Shown one piece after another: positions 1 to 7,920 of a DNA stretch of 33,235 nt. This DNA is from an uncultured Eubacteriales bacterium (GTDB lineage Bacteria; Bacillota; Clostridia; Christensenellales; Aristaeellaceae). Each line of letters opens with the position of its first letter. Position 1 is the first letter of the stretch. The stretch covers positions 1 through 33,235 of the forward strand of contig CADBCX010000009.1 in the NCBI GenBank assembly GCA_902793245.1, written 5' to 3'. The position numbers and the translations under genes were made by a program. The notes beneath the pieces are model-generated. The model was not told the origin of the DNA. It saw only the letters and a list, made by a program, of their open reading frames with translations, and did no database searches.

Positions 1-1
1 G

Positions 2-1600
2 TTTGTTTTCGTAACCGGTGGTGTGGTTTCAGGACTTGGAAAAGGAATCACGGCAGCATCCCTCGGAAGACTTTTAAAGACCCGCGGGTACAAGGTAGCT
101 TCACAGAAGCTCGATCCTTATATGAATGTAGATCCGGGTACCATGAGCCCTTATCAGCATGGTGAGGTGTTTGTCACAGAGGATGGTGCGGAGACAGACC
201 TTGATCTTGGCCATTATGAGCGTTTTATCGATGAGAACCTGAACAAATTCTCAAACCTGACTTCAGGAAAAGTGTACTGGAACGTACTTAACCGTGAGAG
301 ACAGGGCGAGTACTTAGGGCAGACAGTTCAGGTCATCCCTCATATCACAGATGAGATAAAGCACTTTATCTATATGGGAGCTGAGAGCTCAAATGCTGAT
401 GTTCTGATCACAGAGATCGGCGGAACGACAGGAGACATCGAGTCACAGCCTTTCCTTGAGGCCATAAGACAGGTGTCATTAGAGCAGGGACATGAGAATA
501 CGCTTTTCATCCATGTGACCCTGGTTCCATTCCTCGCCGGTTCGAATGAGCACAAGAGTAAGCCCACGCAGCACTCTGTAAAGGAGCTGCGTTCTCTCGG
601 TATCTCACCTGACATCATCGTAGCCCGTGCGAACGAGCCATTAGAGCAGAGCATCAAGGACAAAATAGCCCTTTTCTGTAATGTAAAGAAAGACTGCGTT
701 ATCGAGAATACTACGATGGATTCGCTCTATGAGGCACCTCTGATGCTTCACGATAACGGTCTTGACACAGTAGTCTGCCGCGAGCTTGGCTTAGATAAAA
801 AGAAGCCGGATCTGACTGAGTGGCAGAACTTAGTAAAGAGAATCCATAACCTGAAGAAGAACGTAAAGGTCGGTATCGTAGGAAAGTATGTGGCTTTACA
901 CGATGCCTACCTTTCAGTTCGTGAGTCGCTTTATCACGGCGGATACGAAAATGACGCTTCTGTAGATATAGCCTGGATCGATTCCGAGAAGATCACAAAT
1001 GAGAATGTAGCTGAGACGCTTAAGGGACTTGACGGTATCGTGGTCCCTGGTGGATTCGGTGAAAGAGGGATCGAGGGAATGGTAGCTGCCTGCAGATATG
1101 CCAGAGAAAATGACATTCCTTACTTAGGACTCTGCCTTGGAATGCAGATCTCTGTTATCGAGTTTGCGCGTGATGTGGCTGGCATCGAGGATGCTAACAG
1201 CCGTGAGTTCGATGAGAACGGAAAGCATTTAGTCATCGATCTGATGGAAGAGCAGATGCGCATAGTCCGCAAGGGAGGCACGATGCGTCTTGGCGCATAT
1301 CCTTGCAAGATAGTAAAGGGTACAATGCTCGAGAAGGCTTATGGTCAGCACCAGATCAGCGAGCGTCACAGACACAGATTCGAGTTCAATAACGAGTATA
1401 AAGATGTCCTTTCAAAGGCAGGCCTGAAGATCTCAGGAACTTCTCCTGACGGCTCTATCGTAGAGGCGGTCGAGGAGCCGAAGAACCGCTTCCATGTGGG
1501 CGTTCAGTTCCATCCTGAGTTCAAGAGCCGTCCGAACAAGGCTCACCCGCTCTTCAGAGAATTCATCACCGCCTGTGTTGATAAAGAGGAAAATAAGTAA
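2..1600 (+). CDS. pyrG: CTP synthase (glutamine hydrolysing), 5'-truncated by window edge
   Basis: Makes CTP from UTP, ATP and glutamine, the last step of pyrimidine nucleotide synthesis in the cytosol. The frame is open from base 2 and reads [16 protein letters not shown], the usual N-terminal P-loop region, so only about five residues including the start are missing; the GTG at 23 is an internal Val codon and not the start. The synthetase half is followed by a class I glutamine amidotransferase half with GGFGERG, the nucleophile Cys in LGLCLGMQ, and the His/Glu pair in FHPEF near the C-terminus. About 532 residues are visible, which fits the family. The gene converges on aroE and ends at a shared hairpin. 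Codon use is of the AT-richer left part of the window. Identification is secure. Confidence 0.97.
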   Translation, partial: FVFVTGGVVSGLGKGITAASLGRLLKTRGYKVASQKLDPYMNVDPGTMSPYQHGEVFVTEDGAETDLDLGHYERFIDENLNKFSNLTSGKVYWNVLNRERQGEYLGQTVQVIPHITDEIKHFIYMGAESSNADVLITEIGGTTGDIESQPFLEAIRQVSLEQGHENTLFIHVTLVPFLAGSNEHKSKPTQHSVKELRSLGISPDIIVARANEPLEQSIKDKIALFCNVKKDCVIENTTMDSLYEAPLMLHDNGLDTVVCRELGLDKKKPDLTEWQNLVKRIHNLKKNVKVGIVGKYVALHDAYLSVRESLYHGGYENDASVDIAWIDSEKITNENVAETLKGLDGIVVPGGFGERGIEGMVAACRYARENDIPYLGLCLGMQISVIEFARDVAGIEDANSREFDENGKHLVIDLMEEQMRIVRKGGTMRLGAYPCKIVKGTMLEKAYGQHQISERHRHRFEFNNEYKDVLSKAGLKISGTSPDGSIVEAVEEPKNRFHVGVQFHPEFKSRPNKAHPLFREFITACVDKEENK

Positions 1601-1617
1601 AGAATTCATAAAAAAAT

Positions 1618-1650
1618 AAAGCCCGTCTTCGTTTCAGAAGACGAGCTTTT
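1618..1650. terminator. Bidirectional hairpin terminator between pyrG and aroE
   Basis: CGTCTTC (1624-1630) pairs with GAAGACG (1637-1643) around a six-base loop, and the stem extends through one mismatch to AAAGC/GCTTT. An A-rich run lies on the left and a T run on the right, so both strands end in a U tract. The stop codon of aroE (complement of 1634-1636) lies in the loop, so the last aroE codons form part of its own terminator. Confidence 0.8.
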
Positions 1651-2497
1651 TTATTGCTTCGACCGGCATATGAAGCCCGGTCCATTCTTTAAATGAGGCA
1701 GCCCCCTGGAACAGGAGCATATCCTCACCGTTTTTATATCTGCAGCCGCATTCCCTTGCGTATGAGAGTAGCGTGGTCTCTGCCGGATGGTAGATAATGT
1801 CTGATACGAACAGGTCAGGCCGTAGGAATTTTTTAGGAACCAGACTTGTCTTGTCATCTTCCATGCCTACGTTCGTCGCGTTAGTAAGCAGATCAGATGA
1901 AGCGATGGAATCCTGCATGGCATCAGAATCATCCATAGGGAAGACTAAGACATCGCAGTCAGTCGATGAGTTTATTCTTTCAGCAAAGGCTTCAGTCTCC
2001 TCGTAGGTCTTATTTTTTCTTTTAAAAATATCAATGCGCTTTACTCCTGAGAGAGCTGCCGAAACAGCGATTGAAGTGGCAGCGCCGCCAGCTCCGAGCA
2101 GAGTCATTTTCTTTCCGTGATAGTCGAAACCGGAATCGAGAAGTGAGTCGAGATAACCTATACCGTCGGTGGTGTCTCCTATCAGGACGCCGTCTTTATT
2201 TATTACTGTATTTACGGCGCCTGAAAGCGCGGAGGCCTTTGTTATCCTGTCCAGATACGGGATCACGGTGCGCTTGAAAGGCATGGTCAGGTTAAATCCA
2301 CCAGCCTGTAAAAGTCGCAGCGCTTCGACCGTGATGCCTATCTCGTTCGGCTCTATGTCGAAGGCGAGGTAGACCATATTTACCCCGAGCAGCTTTGCAG
2401 CTGTCGTGTGCATCCGGGGCGAGATGCTGTGTCTCGCCGGATGTCCGAGGAGACAGTAAAGTGTAGTGTGTCCGTCTATATAAGATGCTTTTTCCAT
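1634..2497 (-). CDS. aroE: Shikimate dehydrogenase (NADP+)
   Basis: Reduces 3-dehydroshikimate to shikimate in aromatic amino acid synthesis. The 287-residue protein has the substrate-domain motif NLTMPFK with the catalytic Lys75, GDTTDG with the paired catalytic Asp111, and a Rossmann NADP-binding loop GAGGAA at 135-140. Length is normal for AroE. The ATG at 2497 lies 1 bp after the stop of the upstream DAHP synthase gene, so the two are co-transcribed and probably translationally coupled. Other shikimate genes sit on the facing strand at 3.6-4.9 kb. The alternative YdiB-type quinate/shikimate dehydrogenase cannot be excluded by motif alone, but the pathway context favours AroE. Confidence 0.95.
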   Translation of the reverse strand: MEKASYIDGHTTLYCLLGHPARHSISPRMHTTAAKLLGVNMVYLAFDIEPNEIGITVEALRLLQAGGFNLTMPFKRTVIPYLDRITKASALSGAVNTVINKDGVLIGDTTDGIGYLDSLLDSGFDYHGKKMTLLGAGGAATSIAVSAALSGVKRIDIFKRKNKTYEETEAFAERINSSTDCDVLVFPMDDSDAMQDSIASSDLLTNATNVGMEDDKTSLVPKKFLRPDLFVSDIIYHPAETTLLSYARECGCRYKNGEDMLLFQGAASFKEWTGLHMPVEAIKKLVF

Positions 2498-2498
2498 T

Positions 2499-3530
2499 TT
2501 ATGCCTGTTCTGCTATCTCATAGAGCAGCTTTTCTGAATCTTCCCAGCCGAGGCAGGCGTCTGTTATAGACTGTCCGTAGGTCTGGTGATCAGAGATCTT
2601 CTGATTTCCTTCGACTAAATAGCTCTCGATCATGACACCCTTTACGAGGTTGTGGATATCGAGAGAGAAACGGCGGTTGTGCATGACTTCGTGAACTATC
2701 CTGATCTGCTGTTTGAACTGCTTTCCGGAGTTCGAATGGTTGGCATCGATTATCGTAGCAGGATTTACGACGTCCATTTTATCGTACATCTCGATAAGGC
2801 GCATCAGATCCTCGTAGTGATAGTTCTGAGTCGTATTGCCGTGTTTGGATACAGCACCGCGCAGGATAGTGTGAGCCAGAGGGTTTCCGGAGGTCTCTAC
2901 TTCATATCCGTTAAAAGTGAAGTGATGCGGATGCTGGGCTGCATATACTGAGTTAAGCATTACCGAAAAATCACCGCTCGTAGGATTTTTCATGCCGCTT
3001 GCCACATCAAATCCGGAGACTGTAAGCCTGTGGTGCTGGTCCTCTACGGAACGGGCTCCGATCGCTACATATGAGAGCAGGTCATCTACATATACCCAGT
3101 TTTCAGGATAGAGCATCTCATCAGCAGCGGAGAGACCGTATTCTTCTATGGCTCTGATGTGCATATGTCTCATGGCTTTAAGACCTGCTATCATATCCGG
3201 TTTTCCCATCGGGTCAGGCTGAGTTGCTATTCCTTTGTATCCTTCTCCGGTAGTACGTGGTTTATTGGTATAGATACGCGGGACTACGAGGACTTTATCC
3301 TTTATCTTCTCGGCTACTTTTGCCAGGCGGCTGATATATTCTAAGACAGAATCCTCGTTATCAGCTGAGCACGGTCCGATGATGGCTAAGAATCTGTCGT
3401 CCTTGCCGGTGATTATATCCGCTATCTCTTTATCTCTTTTTTCTTTTACGGCCTTTCCATTATCTGAAAGAGGTAGCTCTTTCTTTATATCTTCAGGTGA
3501 AGGCATTTTCTGTAAATAGTTGAAGCTCAT
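2499..3530 (-). CDS. aroF: 3-deoxy-7-phosphoheptulonate (DAHP) synthase, class I AroF/G/H type
   Basis: Condenses phosphoenolpyruvate and erythrose 4-phosphate, the committed step of the shikimate pathway. The 343-residue protein matches the E. coli AroF/G/H type: IIGPCSADN for substrate binding, KPRTTGEGYKG, SAADEML, DANHSNSGK and GVMIESYLVEGNQ, the last carrying metal ligands. I place the start at 3530 because an AGGAAA ribosome binding site lies just upstream on the minus strand and the protein then begins MSFNYLQKMPSPE, as expected. A longer open frame to 3695 would run through the promoter and into aroD on the other strand. It leads an aroF-aroE operon divergent from aroD-aroK. Which amino acid inhibits it cannot be told from motifs. 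Confidence 0.95.
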   Translation of the reverse strand: MSFNYLQKMPSPEDIKKELPLSDNGKAVKEKRDKEIADIITGKDDRFLAIIGPCSADNEDSVLEYISRLAKVAEKIKDKVLVVPRIYTNKPRTTGEGYKGIATQPDPMGKPDMIAGLKAMRHMHIRAIEEYGLSAADEMLYPENWVYVDDLLSYVAIGARSVEDQHHRLTVSGFDVASGMKNPTSGDFSVMLNSVYAAQHPHHFTFNGYEVETSGNPLAHTILRGAVSKHGNTTQNYHYEDLMRLIEMYDKMDVVNPATIIDANHSNSGKQFKQQIRIVHEVMHNRRFSLDIHNLVKGVMIESYLVEGNQKISDHQTYGQSITDACLGWEDSEKLLYEIAEQA

Positions 3531-3550
3531 CTTTTTCCTGTTTCCTTTCC

Positions 3551-3579
3551 TTGCTAAATCAACTTTATTATGATAAAGT
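3551..3579 (+). promoter_or_regulatory. Possible promoter for aroD-aroK
   Basis: TTGCTA (3551-3556) and TAAAGT (3574-3579) are spaced by 17 bases and overlap the opposing aroF promoter. The match is weaker than the minus-strand one, so transcription of the two operons may interfere. TATAAC at 3579-3584 is an alternative -10. Confidence 0.4.
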
Positions 3580-3598
3580 ATAACCCGTATTTTGTCAA
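3570..3598 (-). promoter_or_regulatory. Sigma-70-type promoter for aroF-aroE
   Basis: On the minus strand TTGACA (3593-3598) and TATCAT (3570-3575) are separated by exactly 17 bases, about 40 bases upstream of the aroF start. This is a near-consensus housekeeping promoter in the divergent aroF/aroD gap. Confidence 0.75.
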
Positions 3599-3612
3599 TC
3601 GGAGTGAAGTAT

Positions 3613-4365
3613 ATGAAGATCAGGAATCTTGAGATAAATAAAGGAAAACCGGCGGTCTGTGTGCCTGTTACAGAAAAGACAGCTGAAGACATCATTTCTC
3701 ATATAAAAGAGATAGCCGGAGAGGCTGACATTATAGAGTGGAGAATGGATTTTTTTGAGGATATACTCTCAAAGAAAAAATTAAACGAGATGTTTCCTCT
3801 TATCAGGGAGGCGGCAGGAAATACTCCGATTTTATTTACACTGAGGACTGACCATGAAGGCGGGAATTTTCCTATGGAGTCGGGAAAGTACGTTGAGATA
3901 CTGACTGACTGTGCTGCCAGTGGAAGTACCGATCTTCTGGATGTCGAGTACAATGCTATTCCGGATGTGACTACGCTTATAAAGGTACTGAAGACCAGAG
4001 ATATAAAGGTCATTGCATCCCACCATGATTTTAAGCAGACGCCGCAGATAGAGGATATGTATAACTGTCTTATAAAAATGAAAGATTCAGGAGCCGACAT
4101 AGTAAAGCTGGCTGTGATGCCGGAGAGACCGTCAGATGTTATAGACCTGACAGAGGCTACGAATGAGTTTCATGAGAGTTTTCCGGAGACTCCGCTTGTG
4201 ACCATGAGCATGGGAGGACTTGGATCTGTCAGCAGGATCTCAGGAGTTACGTTTGGCTCATGCATTACCTTCGGATCAGACAGAGAGGCCAGTGCTCCTG
4301 GACAACTGGACTTTCGCGAATTAAAAGAGATCATACGCATTCTGGATGAGGCAGGTAAGAACTGA
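3613..4365 (+). CDS. aroD: Type I 3-dehydroquinate dehydratase
   Basis: Dehydrates 3-dehydroquinate to 3-dehydroshikimate through a Schiff base. The 250-residue TIM-barrel protein shows EWRMDFF near residues 42-48, the catalytic His138 in ASHHDF, the Schiff-base Lys165 in VKLAVMP, and the C-terminal MSMGGLGSVSR loop. The chosen ATG at 3613 has GGAG at 3601-3604, eight bases upstream; an upstream in-frame TTG at 3592 lacks a site. The stop overlaps the aroK start by one base (TGATG), a sign of translational coupling. aroB, aroA and aroC are not in this window. Confidence 0.95.
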   Translation: MKIRNLEINKGKPAVCVPVTEKTAEDIISHIKEIAGEADIIEWRMDFFEDILSKKKLNEMFPLIREAAGNTPILFTLRTDHEGGNFPMESGKYVEILTDCAASGSTDLLDVEYNAIPDVTTLIKVLKTRDIKVIASHHDFKQTPQIEDMYNCLIKMKDSGADIVKLAVMPERPSDVIDLTEATNEFHESFPETPLVTMSMGGLGSVSRISGVTFGSCITFGSDREASAPGQLDFRELKEIIRILDEAGKN

Positions 4366-4871
4366 TGCAGATATATCTGATAGGATTTATGGGGACTGGA
4401 AAGACGTCGACCGGAAAAGAACTGGCGAAGCTGATGAAAAGAGAACTTTTAGATTCTGATGATCTGATCGTAAAGCAGGAGGGAATGTCGATTCCTGAGA
4501 TTTTTTACAGGTCAGGGGAGTCAGGATTCAGAGAGATAGAGACAGAAGTCTTCAGAAAACTGTCAGAAGAGAGTGGTGAATACGTCGTATCCTGCGGAGG
4601 CGGAGCTCCGCTTCGAACTGAGAATGTATCTCTTATGAGAAAAAATGGACGGATCATCCGCCTTACCGCTACAGCCAACACAGTGTATAACAGGGTAAAA
4701 GGAGATACAGGCCGGCCGCTGCTTCAGAGTGACGATCCGCTCAGACGTATAAAAGAGCTGATGGCAGAGCGGGAGCAGGCATACACCGCGGCCGCCGATA
4801 TCACTGTAGAGACAGACAAAAAGACACCGGAAGAGGTGGCGGCTCAGATTTTAGAAACCTTGACAAAATAG
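4365..4871 (+). CDS. aroK: Shikimate kinase
   Basis: Phosphorylates shikimate at the 3-OH with ATP. The 168-residue P-loop kinase begins with LIGFMGTGKT, the Walker A at residues 7-14. It has the Mg/shikimate motif LDSDD (30-33), the substrate-binding arginine in SGESGFREIE (Arg57), the GGG motif in SCGGGAP (77-82) and the lid arginine in GRPLL. Length is typical. It is the second gene after aroD, overlapping by one base. Its last codons contain the -35 box of the promoter for the tRNA that follows. Confidence 0.95.
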   Translation: MQIYLIGFMGTGKTSTGKELAKLMKRELLDSDDLIVKQEGMSIPEIFYRSGESGFREIETEVFRKLSEESGEYVVSCGGGAPLRTENVSLMRKNGRIIRLTATANTVYNRVKGDTGRPLLQSDDPLRRIKELMAEREQAYTAAADITVETDKKTPEEVAAQILETLTK

Positions 4872-4888
4872 AATGAGGTTGGTATCAT
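4860..4888 (+). promoter_or_regulatory. Promoter for tRNA-Arg
   Basis: A consensus TTGACA (4860-4865) and TATCAT (4883-4888) are separated by 17 bases. The -35 box lies inside the last codons and stop of aroK, and the tRNA begins 37 bases after the -10. The strength and position suit a stable-RNA promoter. Confidence 0.75.
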
Positions 4889-4925
4889 TATTAGGTACGG
4901 GCATTTTTAACAGATGCTCATTTTT

Positions 4926-4999
4926 GTAGGCGTAGCGCAGCTGGATAGCGCGTCAGACTCCGACTCTGAAGGCCGTGGGTTCGAATCCCATCGTCTACA
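4926..4999 (+). tRNA. tRNA-Arg (anticodon CCG)
   Basis: A 74-base cloverleaf can be folded by hand. The acceptor stem GTAGGCG/CGTCTAC has one G-U pair, the D stem is GCGC/GCGC with a GG-containing loop, and the anticodon stem is TCAGA/TCTGA. The loop CTCCGAC gives anticodon CCG at 4962-4964, which reads CGG. The variable loop has five bases, the T stem is GTGGG/CCCAT with a TTCGAAT loop, and the discriminator is A. The 3' CCA is not encoded. Confidence 0.95.
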
Positions 5000-5099
5000 T
5001 TTAATTATATGTATTCGAGCCACTGTGCTTCAGGCATACAGCTCTGAAGAATACATCGCAGAGGGGAAGCTGCTTTGTTTTTACAGGAGACTGACATAA

Positions 5100-7046
5100 A
5101 TGAAATCTAATAAATACATAGACCAGGTAAAAGACTTTTTTTATAACAAAAGGCATATAGAAGCCATAGTTTTAGCTGTTATCATAGTAATCATCATATC
5201 GGTGGTAGCGGCTAATTCAGGACAGGGAGGCTCAGGGCAGAACAAAGCAACAGCTTCCGGGAACGCGTCATCTACGAAGACGGCAGTTACAGAGAGTACG
5301 GCAGGTACTTCCGATGACAGTTCAGAGAGCACAGACGATACATCAGGCTATAAGAAGGAAGAGAAAGGCTCGGATCTCCACGACCTGCTTACAGAGTATT
5401 ATAAGGACTATGCGGCAGGTGACACCGATGATATAGAGAAAGTCGCTTCTCCTGTATCAGATATGGAAAAGAGCTATATCCGCTTCATGGCAAAGATTCT
5501 CGATTCCTATGATATAAAGGAGATATACACCAAGGACGGAGCGACTGAGGGCTCAAAGCTCGTATCTGTCTATGTGCAGATGCACTTCAAAGGACTGAAA
5601 TCAGCAGCACCAGGACTTGACTTCTTCTATGTGGAGAAGGATTCGTCAGGAAATCTTCATATAAATAATCTCTACAGTTCATTCAACCAGACGAATAGGG
5701 AAAATGACATGGACCCGACCGTGGTCTCAGCCATTGCTTCGTTTGAGGAGCAGAAGGACGTAGTAGATCTCCAGACGAAAGTTCAGAAGGAGTATAACGA
5801 GATCTCACTTTCGGACAAGGACTTCGATGAGTTCATGTCAAAGACATATCCGGCAAAGGTGAAGTCGTGGCAGTCCGAATACAGAAAGAAAGCCAAGGCA
5901 GCCGAGAAGAAGCAGAAGGCTGAGGAGAAAAAGAAGAAGGAAGCCGAAGAGAAGAAAGAGAAGGCAAAGAAGTCTTCGACAAAGAAGAAATCTTCATCGA
6001 AAAAGCCGAAGGAAGGCAAGAAGCTGGGCTATGATCCTAAGGACCTTCTGCGGGATGAGTGGCTTAATGAGGTATGCCTCAGATTTAATATAAACAATTC
6101 CGAGGACCTGTTGGCAGCCATTGGCTATGGTGGTGTTACCGTTAGCGGTGTTATTGCCAAGCTAATCGAGCTGCATAAAAAGCTGGTGAAGGAGCCGCCC
6201 TACCACGCCCCCGAAAAAATAATGGTGGTGCTGACGGCGGTGTTTGTGCCGCTGCAAATGGTGCTGGAATACTGCGGCCATGTGATCGTGGCGGAGCAGA
6301 GCGCCATGTTCCTGTATTACCTGTGCGTGCTGCTGTACACCGTGCTGAACTACGCCACCCTGCTCATCATCGCCCAGCTGGACAGCTTCCGCCACGAAAA
6401 CCGCACCATGCACGATTTTATCAGCAACAAAATGCGGTATTACGAAATGAGCCACGAGGGCATCGTGTCCCTGCAAACCAAGTGCCACGACCTGAAACAC
6501 CAGATCCACGCCATCCGCAGCGAGGCGGGCAAGGCGAAATTCGACGAATACCTGAACGAGCTGGAGGATTCCATCAACGAATATTCCACCGTGATCGAGT
6601 GCGGCCATCCCACGGTGGACATCGTGCTGACGGAAAAAAACATCCTTTGTTATTCCAATCATGTCAAGTTTTCCTACATGATCGACGGCTCCCTGTTCAA
6701 TTTCCTGACGGAGCGGGAGATTTATTCTTTATTCGGCAACGCGCTGGACAACGCGCTGGAAGCCGTGACCAAGATCGAGGACCCCGCCCGCCGCATGATT
6801 ACCCTCAAAAGCAACACCCGGGGCGGCATGGTGGTGCTCCAGGTGGAAAACACCTTTGCCGGGGATATGACCCTCTCCGACGACGCGCTGCCCCACACCA
6901 CCAAGACCGGCTCCGGCCACGGCTTCGGCCTGCGCTCCATTCAGCGCATCGCGGAAAAGCACGGCGGCATGATGAGCCTGCGCACTGAGGACGGGGTGTT
7001 TAAGCTGAGCGTGGTGATGAGAGGGGAAAAAGGCATGAGGGGATGA
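5100..7046 (+). CDS. Composite ORF: Lys-rich membrane protein / RelA-like patch / GHKL sensor kinase C-terminus (probable chimera)
   Basis: Residues 1-305 are a low-complexity membrane-anchored protein: one helix at about 20-40, a Ser/Thr/Gly-rich linker, a globular part at 90-270, then a Lys/Glu-rich coiled coil ending KKSSSKKPKEG. It starts at an ATG with AGGAGA at 5085-5090. Residues about 307-362 resemble the helical region after the TGS domain of long RelA/SpoT enzymes (LNEVCLRFNINN, AAIGYGGVTVSGV). Residues about 363-648 are the end of an Agr-type (HPK10) sensor kinase: two membrane helices, an H-box with His463 in CHDLKHQI, an N-box GNALDNALEAV, and a G-box GHGFGLRSIQRI. Codon style changes at both joins. 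No family with this order is known to me, and I think it is an assembly chimera of three genes. No response regulator is adjacent. Confidence 0.6.
   Translation: MKSNKYIDQVKDFFYNKRHIEAIVLAVIIVIIISVVAANSGQGGSGQNKATASGNASSTKTAVTESTAGTSDDSSESTDDTSGYKKEEKGSDLHDLLTEYYKDYAAGDTDDIEKVASPVSDMEKSYIRFMAKILDSYDIKEIYTKDGATEGSKLVSVYVQMHFKGLKSAAPGLDFFYVEKDSSGNLHINNLYSSFNQTNRENDMDPTVVSAIASFEEQKDVVDLQTKVQKEYNEISLSDKDFDEFMSKTYPAKVKSWQSEYRKKAKAAEKKQKAEEKKKKEAEEKKEKAKKSSTKKKSSSKKPKEGKKLGYDPKDLLRDEWLNEVCLRFNINNSEDLLAAIGYGGVTVSGVIAKLIELHKKLVKEPPYHAPEKIMVVLTAVFVPLQMVLEYCGHVIVAEQSAMFLYYLCVLLYTVLNYATLLIIAQLDSFRHENRTMHDFISNKMRYYEMSHEGIVSLQTKCHDLKHQIHAIRSEAGKAKFDEYLNELEDSINEYSTVIECGHPTVDIVLTEKNILCYSNHVKFSYMIDGSLFNFLTEREIYSLFGNALDNALEAVTKIEDPARRMITLKSNTRGGMVVLQVENTFAGDMTLSDDALPHTTKTGSGHGFGLRSIQRIAEKHGGMMSLRTEDGVFKLSVVMRGEKGMRG
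6009..6200 (+). other. RelA/SpoT-like patch bounded by two apparent sequence joins
   Basis: From about 6018 to 6185 the translated frame matches the post-TGS helical segment of bifunctional (p)ppGpp synthetase/hydrolase, including the GYGGVT signature. The catalytic HD and synthetase parts are absent. Codon use (TTT AAT ATA AAC AAT, GGT GGT GTT) differs from both the left gene and the GC-rich kinase on the right. The joins fall in lysine-coding stretches (near 6009-6033 and 6172-6195), where short matching sequence could link unrelated reads. The exact breakpoints cannot be fixed by eye. Confidence 0.65.
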
Positions 7047-7048
7047 TA

Positions 7049-7234
7049 CCAAAAGCCTTTCCCTCAAGTAAACGCTGAATAAAGTGTTTAGTTCAAACGC
7101 AACGAGAACAGGAGGGGAAAAAGTCAAGGCTTTTCTCCCTTCAAGCACTCAAGCATATACAGATTGGCACTGGCAGAAGCCAAATAGGCATAGTCAGTGT
7201 TTTTCTTTAGCCCTTTGTATCGGGCTTTTTTCCG
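7049..7234 (-). pseudogene. Transposase C-terminal relic with one possible IS end
   Basis: Read on the minus strand, 7234 to 7124 encodes RKKARYKGLKKNTDYAYLAS and continues to a TGA. The KxRYKGLxKN pattern followed by a hydrophobic helix is what DDE transposases of the IS5/IS1182 kind show at their C-terminus. The reading frame upstream is closed by a stop at 7235-7237, so only about 36 codons remain. At 7049-7065 lies a 17-base sequence whose inverted form recurs, with one base missing, at 32565-32580 beside a second copy of the same relic. It may be a terminal inverted repeat. The rest of the 450-bp gap (7235-7446) shows no gene. Confidence 0.55.
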
Positions 7235-7446
7235 TCAGTGACGTATTTTTCTACCTTGCAATATCCAGTATCGCCGTAGGGTAACATCGTTATCCTCCCG
7301 CAGAAGCTTTGGCCCTTCCTTTTATTTATTGTTTTCTCAAGGGGAAGGCATTTGGAACGACAGTTATATCGGCTTACTCATGGGAAAAGCTTTAGATTTG
7401 TCAACGCTTTTTAACATAAACCTGCCCGAATGTCACGATTCATTTC

Positions 7447-7475
7447 TTGTCATCAAAGGATTTCTCTGCTAAGAT
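7447..7475 (+). promoter_or_regulatory. Promoter for the XRE-AbrB / ABC operon
   Basis: TTGTCA (7447-7452) and TAAGAT (7470-7475) with a 17-base spacer lie 22 bases before the start codon. GAGGTGG at 7484-7490 is the ribosome binding site. The promoter probably drives all three genes to 9411. Confidence 0.65.
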
Positions 7476-7497
7476 ATCCCCGTGAGGTGGGAAAAGT

Positions 7498-7920
7498 ATG
7501 ATTGGTGAGAACATTCAGCATTTACGGAAAATGAAGTCCATCACCCAGGAAGCCCTGGCCGAGCAGGTGGGCGTATCCCGCCAGACCATCGCCAAGTGGG
7601 AAAGCGGCGAAAGCGCGCCCGACCTGGACATGGCCGGGAAGCTGGGCCAGGCGCTGGACGTGTCCCTGGACGACCTGGCCAACGCGCCGCTGTACGAAGC
7701 GCCGCCCGAGGCGGGCGACATGAAGGGCAAGCATGTGTTCGGCCTGGTGACGGTGGGGGACAAGGGGCAGATCGTGATTCCCGTGCAGGCCCGCCGGGTG
7801 TTCCACATCCAGCCCGGCGACCAATTGATGGTGCTGGGCGACGAGGATCGGGGCCTGGCCCTGGTGGACGCCAGTTTTTTTCTGAAAGTAGCGGAGGTAA
7901 TGCGCAATGGCGACAAATAA
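7498..7920 (+). CDS. XRE-family regulator with C-terminal AbrB/SpoVT-like domain
   Basis: A 140-residue DNA-binding protein. Residues 3-60 are a Cro/C1-type helix-turn-helix (LAEQVGVSRQTIAKWESG). Residues about 75-120 form an AbrB/MazE-type swapped-hairpin domain (VTVGDKGQIVIPVQARRVF, GDQLMVLGD), which is a second potential DNA-binding module. The stop overlaps the start of the ABC ATPase gene by 14 bases, so this is the first gene of a regulator-ATPase-permease operon. It most likely controls that operon, as linked regulators of small ABC-2 transporters usually do. The ligand or signal is unknown. Confidence 0.88.
   Translation: MIGENIQHLRKMKSITQEALAEQVGVSRQTIAKWESGESAPDLDMAGKLGQALDVSLDDLANAPLYEAPPEAGDMKGKHVFGLVTVGDKGQIVIPVQARRVFHIQPGDQLMVLGDEDRGLALVDASFFLKVAEVMRNGDK

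Noticed and set aside
4898..4925. Terminator between aroK and the tRNA
   Set aside because: The hairpin has a mismatch in a six-bp stem and would stop the tRNA's own promoter at 4860-4888.
5100..7046. A new RelA-kinase fusion signalling protein
   Set aside because: Codon style changes at both joins, the RelA part lacks catalytic domains, and the kinase lacks its usual N-terminal sensor helices; an assembly chimera explains this better.
7209..7232. AGCCC/GGGCT hairpin with T run as a terminator for the kinase gene
   Set aside because: It fits a terminator, but lies inside the transposase relic and has only five base pairs, so it may be chance; not listed as a feature.
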